The notes: generated by a model not told the origin, from the sequence alone. A DNA stretch of 64,000 nt from Pseudanabaena frigida (GCA_003242085.1 QBML01000009.1:1-64000), one strand, 5' to 3'. Shown: positions 17,494 to 26,841, counted from the first letter of the stretch. Program-made: numbers and translations.

Positions 17494-19305
17494 ATGCAAA
17501 TAAAAATGTTTATGTGGGAATGGCAACATATATTTCAACCTGCTGTTTTTCGGCTTTTAGTTGAATCCCTAAGAATACTTAAGATTCAAGCATCTCCAAA
17601 AACATTTGTTATTGGAATCCCTATTAATGAAGATGCTAATAATGTTTATTTTCATCCAGAGAACTGCGGATATACGCCACAACAATTTCAGGCAGTTTTC
17701 TCAATGGTCAATGATGCTGTTAGCAACGATCCGAGACAGGGATTCTTTATTACTGCTCCTTTGAACTTAGAACGAAAAAGTTCTCTTTATCTAGAGACTT
17801 TGCAAAAAATAGTTGAAAATATTGTGAACGAGAATGATAGTACAGGAGAATTTATCTCTTTTTGTAGTTTCCCAGTTGAGATGAACAATCACTGGATCAT
17901 GACAGTTATTCAAATTGAAAAAGAGGTGTTTTATGAGCAATATCAACTAACGAGAGCAATCCACGAAGTTCATGCTATGCGTTATTATAGAATTGATCGT
18001 TCATTTCTCGAAGCTATTATTTGGGTAATTCTATCAGAAAGTCAACGCGAACTTCAAATGCCATCTAAAGAACGTTATGATTCTTTTGCTGAGCCTGAAA
18101 GAATTCTAGAGGATGCTGCATCAAATTTACTTTCATCAATAAGATTGCATATCGATGATATGGGTGGTGATTTGCTTGAATTAGCAAATGCTATATCTGC
18201 TGAACGCTATGAAGGTTTAGGTAGTAAGGGTAGATTGGTAATCTGTCGGAGGGATAACCCACATATTTTAATTAAGATTAACTTAAAAGTTCCAATCAGT
18301 ATAAATAATTATCGTGGAATCAGAAAATTGCTTGAGGTATCAAGTGAAACGATGGCATTATTATGTGATGCTGGAAGTGTATGGGGTTTAGGATTACCAT
18401 TAGGGACTTACGATCTTTGCAATGAAGACTTATTTGAAATAAAATTTACGGAACACTATACTTGGGAACTTGTTCATGCTGAACACGTTATGCTGATTGT
18501 TAAGTATAGAAAGCCAAGATTGCCCAGAAAGCGATTTGACAAAGAGCAATTTTGCGATCATGTAAATCGGCTCTTTAATGTACATGAAGAAGCTTTAGGT
18601 ATTCTAATTGAGGCAGTTGAATCAGCAGTAGAACAACGTCACGGTACAATGCTGGTTATTACAACTGAAGCAGATCAGGAATCAGAACGATTAAGTGCTC
18701 AAAGTACTGTTATTACTCCAACACCTGTTTCTAGAGAACTGATTTCGCATGTTTCTAGTGTTGATGGGGCAATCCTAATTTCTCCAGACGGAATTGTATA
18801 TTCATTTGGGGTAATACTTGATGGATTATTTTCTAAAAATGGTGATCGCACAAGAGGTGCGAGGTATAACTCTGCTATTCGTTATATAGATGGGAAAAAT
18901 AATTCTAATATTAAATGTTTGGCTATAATCGTTTCAGAAGATGGTTACGTTAATATCTACCCTACTTTAAAACAGCGTATCTCTCGCACATTGATAGATG
19001 AATTAATAGAAGATCTTGAAAAACATGCGGATTTATCTAAGAGATTTGATGGTGATGGTGCAAGGGCAACACTATTAAACTTAGAGAAATTGAGCTTTTA
19101 TCTTCTAAAAAAGGATATTGAACGTGTAAATACTGCAAAAAATATTGCGGTTGATCGGATGAATAAACATAGTCTAGCAGAAGCAATGGGTAGAGGTATG
19201 GGTTGTATATTCGATCAATTTAACGATTTTCATGTTCATGAAGAAATGAATCATGAATATTATCTACCCATCAATTCTTGCGACTCGGTTATGGATGAAG
19301 TATAA
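17494..19305 (+). CDS. protein with a degenerate diadenylate-cyclase (DisA_N)-like domain
   Basis: A 603-aa protein. From about residue 418 to 500 it has the layout of a DAC domain: a DGA motif (424-426) in a strand, then a hairpin, then RGARYNSAIRY (454-464), then AIIVSEDGYVNIYP. Canonical DisA/CdaA enzymes have GTRHR here; this protein has GARYN, so c-di-AMP synthesis is doubtful. The N-terminal 400 residues are mixed alpha/beta with no motif I recognise. DAC-like sensor or effector domains have been described in nucleotide-signalling conflict systems. It lies 61 bp after mazF on the same strand. Confidence 0.6.
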   Translation: MQIKMFMWEWQHIFQPAVFRLLVESLRILKIQASPKTFVIGIPINEDANNVYFHPENCGYTPQQFQAVFSMVNDAVSNDPRQGFFITAPLNLERKSSLYLETLQKIVENIVNENDSTGEFISFCSFPVEMNNHWIMTVIQIEKEVFYEQYQLTRAIHEVHAMRYYRIDRSFLEAIIWVILSESQRELQMPSKERYDSFAEPERILEDAASNLLSSIRLHIDDMGGDLLELANAISAERYEGLGSKGRLVICRRDNPHILIKINLKVPISINNYRGIRKLLEVSSETMALLCDAGSVWGLGLPLGTYDLCNEDLFEIKFTEHYTWELVHAEHVMLIVKYRKPRLPRKRFDKEQFCDHVNRLFNVHEEALGILIEAVESAVEQRHGTMLVITTEADQESERLSAQSTVITPTPVSRELISHVSSVDGAILISPDGIVYSFGVILDGLFSKNGDRTRGARYNSAIRYIDGKNNSNIKCLAIIVSEDGYVNIYPTLKQRISRTLIDELIEDLEKHADLSKRFDGDGARATLLNLEKLSFYLLKKDIERVNTAKNIAVDRMNKHSLAEAMGRGMGCIFDQFNDFHVHEEMNHEYYLPINSCDSVMDEV

Positions 19306-19425
19306 CTTTTTAGTCCGAGCGCTATAGAACCTAATGTTGATAATTACAGTCAATCTTTCGTAATTTTTTTAATCACTAGGATAGTCAATCATAAATCCAC
19401 TATGCATAAATAATTATTAGTCAAT

Positions 19426-19457
19426 TTGAATAACACATTATTACAATGGTTTATAAT
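19426..19457 (+). promoter_or_regulatory. candidate promoter
   Basis: A perfect TATAAT (19452-19457) lies 32 bp before the start of the gene at 19490, with TTGAAT (19426-19431) as a weak -35. The spacing of 20 bp is longer than ideal. It suggests that this gene is not simply read through from the DAC-like gene. Confidence 0.35.
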
Positions 19458-19489
19458 GATATTGCTCCTATTATTCATGATATCAACCC

Positions 19490-19855
19490 ATGCAGTCGGG
19501 GCAGTCAAAATCCACTCAAACCATCACAATTTATAAAGCTCCACAAAAAGGTAAAGGACGAAAATTACTAGAAGAAGGTTTTCAACCTATTGATTTTCCA
19601 TACGATCCTCCCTACCTTGATGGAAGCTGCTACTTTGCAGGAAGAAATGATAGAAGCATTGCTGAGGAGTTCAACCAGAGTTATAAAGATGGTATTCTTG
19701 AAGTTACTATTGATTGTGAAATCTACGATCAATATTTCAAGTCCCTTGAAAGTCGCTACGATGAAAAAGACAACCATAAAAGAATTGAAGTAGTTATACC
19801 TCAGCATTTATTTCCTATCCTTAATCAATTTCCACGAGTTCTAAAAACAAGGTAA
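19490..19855 (+). CDS. small protein, possible ADP-ribosyltransferase-like fold
   Basis: A 121-aa soluble protein with no database family I can name. The order of elements is suggestive of an ART-type toxin fold: an early strand TITIYKAP, then GSCYFAGRNDRSIAEEF (aromatic strand plus helix), then a strand GILEVTID, and a late strand IEVVIP with a glutamate. These are only pattern resemblances and no catalytic triad is proven. It has its own candidate promoter and is followed 5 bp later by a small S1-domain gene. Confidence 0.5.
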   Translation: MQSGQSKSTQTITIYKAPQKGKGRKLLEEGFQPIDFPYDPPYLDGSCYFAGRNDRSIAEEFNQSYKDGILEVTIDCEIYDQYFKSLESRYDEKDNHKRIEVVIPQHLFPILNQFPRVLKTR

Positions 19856-19860
19856 ACAGT

Positions 19861-20178
19861 ATGGAGAGCATAAGTTGGGAACAAATCAAATCTAAGTACA
19901 AGCTAGGTGAGTTTGTGCAAGGGAAAGTGGAGTTTCATGCGCCATTTGGGGTCTTTATAAAAATTGATGAATCTTCAGTTAAAGGCTTAATTAAAATTCC
20001 AGACTTTTTGGATGAAGGTGCGATGAGTCCAGAAATGTATCCTGAAATTGGGACAACTATCGGCGCAATAGTTGTTGGATATAACGAAAGCAATTGTCAC
20101 GAGATATATTTAAACGCTAAACCTAGTGTTCTACACAAAGCACTTGTACCCTTGAGAATTCCTGCCTTGACGAATTAG
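19861..20178 (+). CDS. S1-like RNA-binding domain protein
   Basis: A 105-aa protein that is essentially one OB-fold of the S1 type: GEFVQGKVEFHAPFGVFIKI, then VKGLIKIPDF, then IGAIVVGYNE. Single-domain S1 proteins occur as translation-associated factors and also as immunity-like partners in toxin loci. It starts 5 bp after the preceding small gene and is surely co-transcribed with it. Whether it binds RNA or the preceding protein is not shown by sequence. Confidence 0.7.
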   Translation: MESISWEQIKSKYKLGEFVQGKVEFHAPFGVFIKIDESSVKGLIKIPDFLDEGAMSPEMYPEIGTTIGAIVVGYNESNCHEIYLNAKPSVLHKALVPLRIPALTN

Positions 20179-20489
20179 GTCTATATTGCTGTTTTGTTGA
20201 TGAGGGATGTGAAGCGATCGCATTACATCGACTTGATATTTTGTGGGACTGAATGCGAATGGCGCGATCGCAAATCATCAATGATTATTTGGATTGCATT
20301 AGACAACAAATCATCTAGAAGTAATTTGACAAGAAAAAAATTGACTTTAGAGATAAGTGTTGTAAAGTGACTTTCGATCCACTAGCATGGATAGATATTA
20401 TTTGATCGTGACAAGCCAGAAATGATTTCACCTTTGGTGAAGTTACCTATAAGAGAACTATTTAGAGGTTATTGAAGGAGTTCCATCTA
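20179..20489. other. intergenic region, nothing recognised
   Basis: About 310 bp between the S1-domain gene and the zinc-ribbon membrane protein. It contains GCGATCGC-like sites and a TTGACT (20341) without a convincing -10. I see no ORF, RNA gene or repeat. Confidence 0.4.
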
Positions 20490-21377
20490 ATGTCAATACA
20501 CATAAGTTGTCAGTGTGGAGAATCTTACGACTTAAAAGATGAATATGCAGGAAGAACACTTAAATGTTCCAAATGTGGCGCAAGTCTTCAGGTTGTCAGT
20601 GAGCAAGGTATTCGTGAAAACAAGTATTCATCTGATTCAGCTTTTAACCGAGACAAGTTTCTTCTTCGCCAAAAACTATTGGCTATTTCTGAAAAGTATG
20701 ATGTTTGCGACGAGCAAGCAAAGCCTATTCTCTATGTCGAGCGCCCTGCCCATCTACTGAGAAACTTGGGGGCAGCCCTAGCAGGGATAATTGCTGGAAT
20801 TGCTTTTGTCATCTTTATTGCCATGATTTTTCGTGCTGTACCTGAACAGCTAAAGGGTTTTCTCATAGTGTTTGCAATATTTGGTTGGCTAGCAGTGACA
20901 TTTGTCGTTAGCATCTTGCTTTATAAAAAGCGAAATGTCACTATTTATCGCGATAAAAGTAAGCAAGATCCAATTTTGAAAATTTTACAAGATAAGAAAG
21001 TGGAAATCCTGACAGCAACTTTTACATTGAGAGATACTAACGGTGACTTAGCAAGGTTTCGCAAGAATTATTTATATGACATCTTTCGCAAACGCTGGAA
21101 CTGTTATGCCCCGAATGGTTCTCTAATCTGCGTTGCCAAGGAAGACTCACTTATTTTGTCACTGCTTCGACGGTTTTTAGGTACATTTTTCGGTCTACTC
21201 CGAACTAACTTCATCATCGTTCAAGGCGATAGCGATCGGGTTATTGGTGAATTCAATCGTAATTTTACGATCCTAGATCGTTATGTGCTAGATATGAGTG
21301 CTGACCAGCAACACATCCTAGATCGAAGAATTGCGATCGCGATAGGCATTATTCTCGATACTGGCGAACGGCGATAA
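20490..21377 (+). CDS. zinc-ribbon membrane protein
   Basis: About 295 aa. The N-terminus has a two-CxC/CxxC zinc ribbon (ISCQCG and LKCSKCG), like the MJ0042-type fingers. Two membrane segments follow (about 86-110 and 117-140), then a soluble C-terminal domain of about 150 residues rich in basic and aromatic residues, resembling tubby/scramblase-like folds only loosely. The start at 20490 is supported by GAAGGAG (20474-20480), 9 bases upstream; the alternative TTG at 20472 would sit on top of that site. Function unknown. Confidence 0.65.
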   Translation: MSIHISCQCGESYDLKDEYAGRTLKCSKCGASLQVVSEQGIRENKYSSDSAFNRDKFLLRQKLLAISEKYDVCDEQAKPILYVERPAHLLRNLGAALAGIIAGIAFVIFIAMIFRAVPEQLKGFLIVFAIFGWLAVTFVVSILLYKKRNVTIYRDKSKQDPILKILQDKKVEILTATFTLRDTNGDLARFRKNYLYDIFRKRWNCYAPNGSLICVAKEDSLILSLLRRFLGTFFGLLRTNFIIVQGDSDRVIGEFNRNFTILDRYVLDMSADQQHILDRRIAIAIGIILDTGERR

Positions 21378-21397
21378 TAATTTGCAAATGAAACCCC

Positions 21398-22120
21398 ATG
21401 ACAACGGAACCAAATCCATCTCCAGATCCCAACTCTAATGAGGAGTTTTCTTCTGAAGAAGAACCTCTTTTAATTACCGATGAAATGTTAACCGATCATC
21501 CCGAAAGAGGCAGAGCTGACTTTGAAAGTGGAATGTCTAGCTTTCCACCGTTAACTCTAATATTAATTGCCTCAAATATTGCAGTATTTGTGTGGCAAAT
21601 TAATACTGGTTCACTATTGAGTAAGAATGCAATCATTGCATCTGGAGCATTAGAAAGATCGCATCTATTCCGAGGTGAATTGTGGCGGCTATTCAGTCCA
21701 ATGTTTCTACATGGAAGTTTAGACCATTTGATTGGTAACTGTTTTGCTCTATATGTATTGGGAATTGCCTGCGAACATGCACTTGGATTCAGACAGTTTG
21801 GAATTGTCTACTTTTTTAGTGGTTTTTGTGGTTCTTTACTTAGTGTTATAGTTCAGCCAGGACCATCTGTGGGTGCATCTGGAGCGATCTTTGGACTAAT
21901 GGCATTCATCGTTGTATTTTTGTATAAGTATCAAAAATCTTTTTTTATTAGAGATCATCGAATTGGTTTTGTTATAGCAGCTTGGGGACTTTTTACAATT
22001 GTCTTTGGATTTCTTACCCCATATATTGATAATTTTGCTCACATTGGTGGAGCAATCGGTGGGACTATTGCGATTCTATTTCAAAAACCTTTTCTGTTAA
22101 CTAAAGTACATCGCTCTTAA
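21398..22120 (+). CDS. rhomboid-family intramembrane serine protease
   Basis: A 240-aa protein with an acidic cytoplasmic N-terminus of about 50 residues, then six membrane segments. The catalytic serine lies in GASGAIFG and the histidine in NFAHIGGAIGG, and the first-loop WRLFSPMFLH motif and the HGSLDHLIGNCFALY block are also present. Rhomboids cleave single-pass membrane proteins within the bilayer. It begins 20 bp after the zinc-ribbon membrane gene, so the two may be co-transcribed. Substrates are unknown. Confidence 0.92.
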   Translation: MTTEPNPSPDPNSNEEFSSEEEPLLITDEMLTDHPERGRADFESGMSSFPPLTLILIASNIAVFVWQINTGSLLSKNAIIASGALERSHLFRGELWRLFSPMFLHGSLDHLIGNCFALYVLGIACEHALGFRQFGIVYFFSGFCGSLLSVIVQPGPSVGASGAIFGLMAFIVVFLYKYQKSFFIRDHRIGFVIAAWGLFTIVFGFLTPYIDNFAHIGGAIGGTIAILFQKPFLLTKVHRS

Positions 22121-22256
22121 AAAAATTTGGTATATTTATTCGTTTTTGGCTAAAAATCAGGAAAACAAAAAACTCGATCTTACAGCGCTATGCCTAAACA
22201 ATTATTAAGCGATCGCAGGCTAATAAATTATTGAAGTAGAAAAGTTAAAAGCAATT

Positions 22257-22679
22257 ATGCTCAACTTAACTATTAGGTTAACCTCATTCATGAAACCACA
22301 CTATATTTTTTTATTTGCTCTTGGATGCATATTGTCATTTGGATCTGGCGCGTTAGTTGCAGTAAAACGAGGCTGGGGATCGGCGAATGTACAAATTGAT
22401 GTGGTAAATAGATCTGGCAAGGAACTGAGAGCATTAGAGATTAAATATACAACTTGTGGAGACAAGCAGAACCTTATAGTTAGCGGCAGTCTACCTCAAA
22501 ATCAGCGAAAGAGTTTTGTTTTTCTTCCTTGTGGTGAAGGCGGTTACCAAGTTCAAGTTGAATTTGTGGATGGCAGCAAAATGCTGGGAAATGGAGGTTA
22601 TGTAGAAAACGGCTACAGAATTACTGAGGTTGTCGAACAGAAGGGCATCCGTTCAGAAGTTGAATTTTCTAGGTTGTGA
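22257..22679 (+). CDS. small membrane-anchored or exported hypothetical protein
   Basis: A 140-aa protein with one N-terminal hydrophobic segment (about 13-34) followed by a small beta-rich domain with two cysteines that could pair. It has no recognised family. An internal ATG at 22290 gives a shorter, more typical signal anchor and is equally plausible as start. Neighbours give no clue. Confidence 0.5.
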   Translation: MLNLTIRLTSFMKPHYIFLFALGCILSFGSGALVAVKRGWGSANVQIDVVNRSGKELRALEIKYTTCGDKQNLIVSGSLPQNQRKSFVFLPCGEGGYQVQVEFVDGSKMLGNGGYVENGYRITEVVEQKGIRSEVEFSRL

Positions 22680-22892
22680 GGCTATAAATAGAAAAAATGC
22701 GATTTAACTTTATACTAATTGTTTTAATTGCTGCAAAGCGATCGCTAAACATAAATAATTATTTAATCGGGCGGAACATTACACCCCATAGCATCAGTCA
22801 AAATAGAAATAATTTGGGTTAAGAGATTAACATATTTGCTGTTACTTAACTTAACCATTAGACTGTAAATTGTAGCGTTATTTTTAGATGTT

Positions 22893-23288
22893 ATGAGAGC
22901 TATTACATATTTAACCGCAGCACTTATTTTAGTTGGCAATCAATCTATGGCATTCGCCAGTGATATAACGACAACTAGCCCAGACAACAGTTTGACTATG
23001 ACACATAATCATCAATCAGGATGTTCATCTGGCAAAATCAACGGAACATATAAAACAGCATTTGGGATCTCAGGTGTTCTCTATGAAATTGATTGTGAAA
23101 CAGAGAAAGGTGATTCAGCCACTTTCTTCTTTATGGATACTCAAGGTGGTGAACGATGCTATGGAAAAATGACTGAATCATGGGGCGGAAGAGATGGCGA
23201 TTCCACAGAATGGTTTACTCTAGGTGCAGTTCCCGGCTATCAATGCAACTCAATCGGCAAACCTTTTCGACAAGATAGAATGCGTTAG
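22893..23288 (+). CDS. small secreted hypothetical protein
   Basis: A 131-aa protein with a good signal peptide (about 1-22, cleavage near AFAS-D). The mature part has four cysteines in spaced pairs and a repeated G-x-x-Y/W pattern, suggesting a small disulfide-stabilised beta domain. No homologous family comes to mind. It stands between the rhomboid region and the convergent copper cluster; a link to copper is possible but not shown. Confidence 0.55.
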   Translation: MRAITYLTAALILVGNQSMAFASDITTTSPDNSLTMTHNHQSGCSSGKINGTYKTAFGISGVLYEIDCETEKGDSATFFFMDTQGGERCYGKMTESWGGRDGDSTEWFTLGAVPGYQCNSIGKPFRQDRMR

Positions 23289-23348
23289 TTGTTTTACCTC
23301 AATAGTCTCATCATAAAATCTGAGCACTTTAGACTCAGTTAAAAACCG

Positions 23349-23395
23349 AAATATTTTTGAGAAGTATTTCTTAGCAAAATTTCTCAAAAATATTT
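23349..23395 (-). terminator. terminator hairpin overlapping the merR 3' end
   Basis: Two perfect 15-bp arms (AAATATTTTTGAGAA and complement) enclose 17 bases including the merR stop codon. On the minus strand it is followed by CGGTTTTT. It ends the copper operon. Confidence 0.6.
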
Positions 23396-23826
23396 TGGTG
23401 TTCGTTCTTTTTCACTTCAGCGAGTTCAATAATCGGACAAATTATTTCTTCTTGGTTTGAGTTTTGAGGTTCACAAGCAAGTAATGCTTCCAAATCAGAA
23501 CGGAGATTTAATAGTTGCTGAATTTGTCGATCGACTTCAGTAATTTTATCTTTGAGCTTACTCTTGACGCGATCGCAAGGCGGATTTCCTCGATCGTAGA
23601 TTACTAAAAACTCTTTGATTTCTGACAAGCTCAAGCCTAGACTTTGAGAGCGTTTGATAAAATTAAGACGATTGATGATATCCACAGCAAATAATCTAAA
23701 TCCGCCTTCAGTACGTGCTGATGATTCTAATAGACCTAACTCCTCATAATAGCGAATTGTCTTGATGGGAATGCCGCTTTCTTTGGCGATCGCCCCAATT
23801 TGTTTGAGTTCCTCTTGAGCTTTCAT
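23371..23826 (-). CDS. MerR-family metal-responsive regulator
   Basis: A 151-aa MerR protein. The winged helix GAIAKESGIPIKTIRYYEELGLL is typical, followed by the dimerisation helix and a metal-binding loop with Cys in NPPCDRV. A C-terminal tail contains further Cys residues (ACEPQ, ICPII, KFC). Its place at the end of a copA cluster suggests a copper or silver sensor of the CueR type, although the loop is closer to the generic ZntR/MerR form. Its probable target is the operator before copA at 26808-26825. Confidence 0.85.
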   Translation of the reverse strand: MKAQEELKQIGAIAKESGIPIKTIRYYEELGLLESSARTEGGFRLFAVDIINRLNFIKRSQSLGLSLSEIKEFLVIYDRGNPPCDRVKSKLKDKITEVDRQIQQLLNLRSDLEALLACEPQNSNQEEIICPIIELAEVKKNEHQNIFEKFC

Positions 23827-23854
23827 ATATTACTCCTAGTTCTACTTCTTACAT

Positions 23855-23889
23855 GGAGGATAGTTGGCGCAAAGCGCCAACTATCCTCC
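23855..23889. repeat. perfect palindrome, 16-bp stem, GC-AAA-GC apex
   Basis: The arms 23855-23870 and 23874-23889 are exact complements. It lies in the 66-bp gap between the cupredoxin and merR genes, where it could attenuate transcription of merR. It belongs to the GC-N3-GC hairpin family. Confidence 0.85.
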
Positions 23890-23892
23890 CAT

Positions 23893-24417
23893 TTACTTTG
23901 CCTCGATCGCACCTCGAAACATATTCATTCCACATGCAAATTCATAGTTTCCTGCCTTGGGTGGCGTGAATTCGATAGTTGTGGTTTTATTTAATTCTAG
24001 ATACTGGGCGATGTGGAAATCAGCAAGTCGCACCTCTTCTAAGCAACTGCTAGGATCGCGGCGGAGAAAGTTGAGGCGAACAAGTTGACCAGCATTGACC
24101 ACAATTCTCGAAGGTTCGTAACCACCATCAACGACGACGGTTACTTCTTGAATACCAGATGCATCTTCGGCTTTTTTAGACTTAGGCTTGCTGAGGAGAA
24201 ACCACCAAAGCTCTACACCGATTAAGCCAGCTCCAACCACAGTGACAATAATTTTATTTGTTAGTGGTTGATCGATCGCTTTAAATTGGTTTGTTTTACT
24301 AGATTCCATCTGCATATCGCGATCGCTAGACATATCAGCAGCGATCGCCCCAGAGATAGCTCCAATTAAAAAGCCAATGCCAACTAGAGTTCCAAAAAAT
24401 GTAGCTTTTTTCAACAC
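23893..24417 (-). CDS. membrane-anchored cupredoxin-domain protein
   Basis: About 174 aa with two membrane segments, at the N-terminus (about 5-25) and near 60-80. A C-terminal cupredoxin domain of the EfeO/CzcE-like type carries copper ligands: His in ADFHIAQ, Cys in FACGM and Met just after it. I choose the GTG at 24417, with AGGA 9 bases upstream. The longer frame up to 24495 would read through a palindrome and is not credible. Proteins like this commonly sit beside CopA and probably hold copper in the periplasm or pass it to the pump. Confidence 0.8.
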   Translation of the reverse strand: MLKKATFFGTLVGIGFLIGAISGAIAADMSSDRDMQMESSKTNQFKAIDQPLTNKIIVTVVGAGLIGVELWWFLLSKPKSKKAEDASGIQEVTVVVDGGYEPSRIVVNAGQLVRLNFLRRDPSSCLEEVRLADFHIAQYLELNKTTTIEFTPPKAGNYEFACGMNMFRGAIEAK

Positions 24418-24454
24418 GATAATTTTTCCTTTGATTTTGAATTTTAAGCCTATC

Positions 24455-24509
24455 AAAACCCAAAAAGTGTGAGGCGGCGCGGAGCGCCGCCTCACACTTT
24501 TTGGGTTTT
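24455..24509. repeat. perfect palindrome, 26-bp stem, GC-GGA-GC apex, overlapping copA end
   Basis: The arms 24455-24480 and 24484-24509 are exact complements with AAAACCC outer ends. The outer right arm encodes the last residues of CopA and contains its stop codon (24492-24494). It is a family member that has landed in, or grown into, a coding end. Confidence 0.9.
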
Positions 24510-26747
24510 AAAATTCTTCAATCGCAAAGCATTAGTCACAACCGAAACAGAACTAAATGCCATCGCACCGCCCGCAATCACGGGACTGAGCAACCAACCG
24601 AAGAAGGGGAAGAGAATCCCTGCGGCAATGGGAATGCCTAAGATGTTGTAGATGAAGGCGAAGAAGAGATTTTGGCGGATATTTTGCATTGTGGCGTGAG
24701 ATAGTTGGATGGCGGTGACTATACCTTGCAAATCGCCCGAAATGAGCGTGATGTCACTGGCAGCGATCGCTACATCCGTACCCGTACCGATCGCAATGCC
24801 CACATCCGCCTGAGCAAGGGCAGGCGCATCATTAATGCCATCACCCACCATCGCTACAACCTTACCTTCATTTTGTAAACGCTGAATTTGAGCAGACTTT
24901 TGGTCGGGACGTACTTCAGCAAAGACGCGATCTATCCCAACTTCACGGGCAATTACTTCGGCAGTGCGGCGATTGTCACCAGTGAGCATGACTACTTCTA
25001 AGCCCATGCGTTGCAAAGTGCGGATCGCTTGGACTGAGGAAGGTTTGACAGCATCGGCAATCCCCATCACACCTTGGACTTTGCCATTGGCCGCAATCCA
25101 GATCGCGGTATTTCCCTTTCTCTCTAACGTATCCCAAGTTTGTTCTAAGGATTCTGTCGCAATTCCTAATTCTTGCATCCAGCGATAGGTTCCAATTTGC
25201 ACCAAATGTTCGCCAATATAGCCGCGTACGCCACTACCTGCGATCGCTTCAAAATCTTTAGCATCGGTTAAGTCTACCTTGAGGACATTGGCATAACGGA
25301 CAATCGCCTCCGCTAAGGGATGTTCGGAATAACGTTCCACGCTTGCCGCCATGCTAAGCAGAGACAAGACTTTACCATCGGGCATTCCTACGGTAGTCAC
25401 GAAATGGGTGACACTGGGCTTGCCTTGGGTAATTGTTCCTGTTTTATCCAAAACAATTGTTTGTAAATTATGCGCCTGTTCTAAACTATCTGCGCCCTTA
25501 ATTAAAATTCCATTTTCTGCACCTTTACCAGTTCCCACCATGATCGATGTGGGTGTGGCTAATCCCAAGGCACAGGGACAGGCGATAATCAGCACACCGA
25601 CGGTGGTAATCACCGCAAGGGTGACATTGCCCATGAAGTTGTACCAGATGATGAAAGTGGAAATGGCGATCGCAATTACGATTGGCACAAAGAAACCTGT
25701 CACGCGATCGGCAAGGCGTTGAATCGGTGCTTTAGAACCTTGGGCTTGCTGCACTAATTTCACAATTTGCGCTAAGAAAGTATCCTTGCCAATGCGGGTA
25801 GCGCGAAACTTGAAACTACCAGTTTTATTGATGGTTGCGCCGATTACCTCATCCCCAACTTGTTTTTTGACAGCAACACTTTCACCCGTAACCATCGCTT
25901 CATCAATGGTGGAACTTCCTTCGATCATCTCACCATCGACGGGAATCTTTTCCCCCGGACGCACTAACACCACATCATCGAGTTGTACTTCAGCGATCGC
26001 AATGTCTATTTCCCGCCCATGCCGAATGACTCGCGCCGTTTTCGCTTGTAAGCCCATCAACTTTCGCATCGCTTCAGAGGTACTTCCCTTAGCGCGATTC
26101 TCAAAGAGTTTACCGAGCAGAATCAAAGTAATAATCACTGAGGATGCTTCAAAATAAACATCGGCAGTTAAGCCCTGCGAAGTAAAAAAGGCTGGATTAA
26201 TCGTGGCAAAAATGGAATAGCCATAGGCAGATCCTGTCCCAGTAGCAACTAATGTATCCATCGTGGCGGCATGACGTTTGAAAGCTTTACCAGCATTGAT
26301 ATAGAAACTCGCACCACACCAAAACTGTACAGGAATAGTCAAGACCAGTTGTAACCAAGAATTGTGCATCCACGCAGGAATAAAGGGCAAGCTTAGTCCT
26401 GTCATCATTGGTAATCCGCCAATCACCAGAAATAGACTAATCGCACCACCAATCATCACCTTACGATTGAGATCGTTCTCTTCCTTGCGTCGGACTACTT
26501 GCTCCTCGTCATCATCAACTAAGGGGTTTTCCTCTTTCAACAACTGCGAAGAATAACCTGCGTCGGCGATCGCCTGTTGAATTTTGTTAACATCAACTGC
26601 TCTAGGGTCATAGGTGACAGTGGCTTGCTCTGCACCAAAGTTGACATTACATAGCTCAACCCCTGAGACATTACTGATCGCCGTTTCGATGCTATTGGCA
26701 CAGGAGGCGCAACTCATCCCTCGTAATTTCAGCGTACTCGTTTCCAT
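24492..26747 (-). CDS. copA: copper-exporting P1B-type ATPase
   Basis: A 751-aa P1B-1 ATPase. It has an N-terminal heavy-metal domain with GMSCASC, the membrane CPC motif in [13 protein letters not shown], phosphorylation DKTGTIT, the HP motif SEHPLAEAI and the TGDNRRTA and GDGINDAP blocks. The CPC plus an N-terminal CxxC identifies a Cu+ pump (CopA/PacS/CtaA class; export versus thylakoid delivery cannot be told here). A MerR-type promoter lies just upstream. The C-terminal residues KTQKV and the stop are contributed by a dispersed palindrome. Confidence 0.95.
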   Translation of the reverse strand: METSTLKLRGMSCASCANSIETAISNVSGVELCNVNFGAEQATVTYDPRAVDVNKIQQAIADAGYSSQLLKEENPLVDDDEEQVVRRKEENDLNRKVMIGGAISLFLVIGGLPMMTGLSLPFIPAWMHNSWLQLVLTIPVQFWCGASFYINAGKAFKRHAATMDTLVATGTGSAYGYSIFATINPAFFTSQGLTADVYFEASSVIITLILLGKLFENRAKGSTSEAMRKLMGLQAKTARVIRHGREIDIAIAEVQLDDVVLVRPGEKIPVDGEMIEGSSTIDEAMVTGESVAVKKQVGDEVIGATINKTGSFKFRATRIGKDTFLAQIVKLVQQAQGSKAPIQRLADRVTGFFVPIVIAIAISTFIIWYNFMGNVTLAVITTVGVLIIACPCALGLATPTSIMVGTGKGAENGILIKGADSLEQAHNLQTIVLDKTGTITQGKPSVTHFVTTVGMPDGKVLSLLSMAASVERYSEHPLAEAIVRYANVLKVDLTDAKDFEAIAGSGVRGYIGEHLVQIGTYRWMQELGIATESLEQTWDTLERKGNTAIWIAANGKVQGVMGIADAVKPSSVQAIRTLQRMGLEVVMLTGDNRRTAEVIAREVGIDRVFAEVRPDQKSAQIQRLQNEGKVVAMVGDGINDAPALAQADVGIAIGTGTDVAIAASDITLISGDLQGIVTAIQLSHATMQNIRQNLFFAFIYNILGIPIAAGILFPFFGWLLSPVIAGGAMAFSSVSVVTNALRLKNFKTQKV

Positions 26748-26798
26748 ATTTACCTCTTCAAACTCTTAAAAAATTAAGTCCACGGCTCATCTGGATAT

Positions 26799-26830
26799 AT
26801 CATGCAGTCTCCAGTGAGGTGGAGAGTCAA
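26799..26830 (-). promoter_or_regulatory. MerR-type operator/promoter of copA
   Basis: Read on the minus strand: TTGACT (26825-26830) as -35, CATGAT (26799-26804) as -10, with a 20-bp spacer. Within the spacer lies the inverted repeat TCTCCA-N6-TGGAGA (26808-26825). A dyad inside an over-long spacer is the hallmark of promoters activated by MerR-family proteins. It is about 50 bp upstream of copA. Confidence 0.65.
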
Positions 26831-26841
26831 GGAGTAAAACA

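Noticed and set aside
20341-20380. TTGACT with downstream TAAAGT as a promoter
   Set aside because: The -10 match is poor and the distance to the next start is over 100 bp; not strong enough to annotate.
24418-24495. Upstream extension of the cupredoxin gene to an ATG at 24495
   Set aside because: The extra residues come from reading through a perfect palindrome, and the GTG at 24417 has a proper ribosome site 9 bases upstream.
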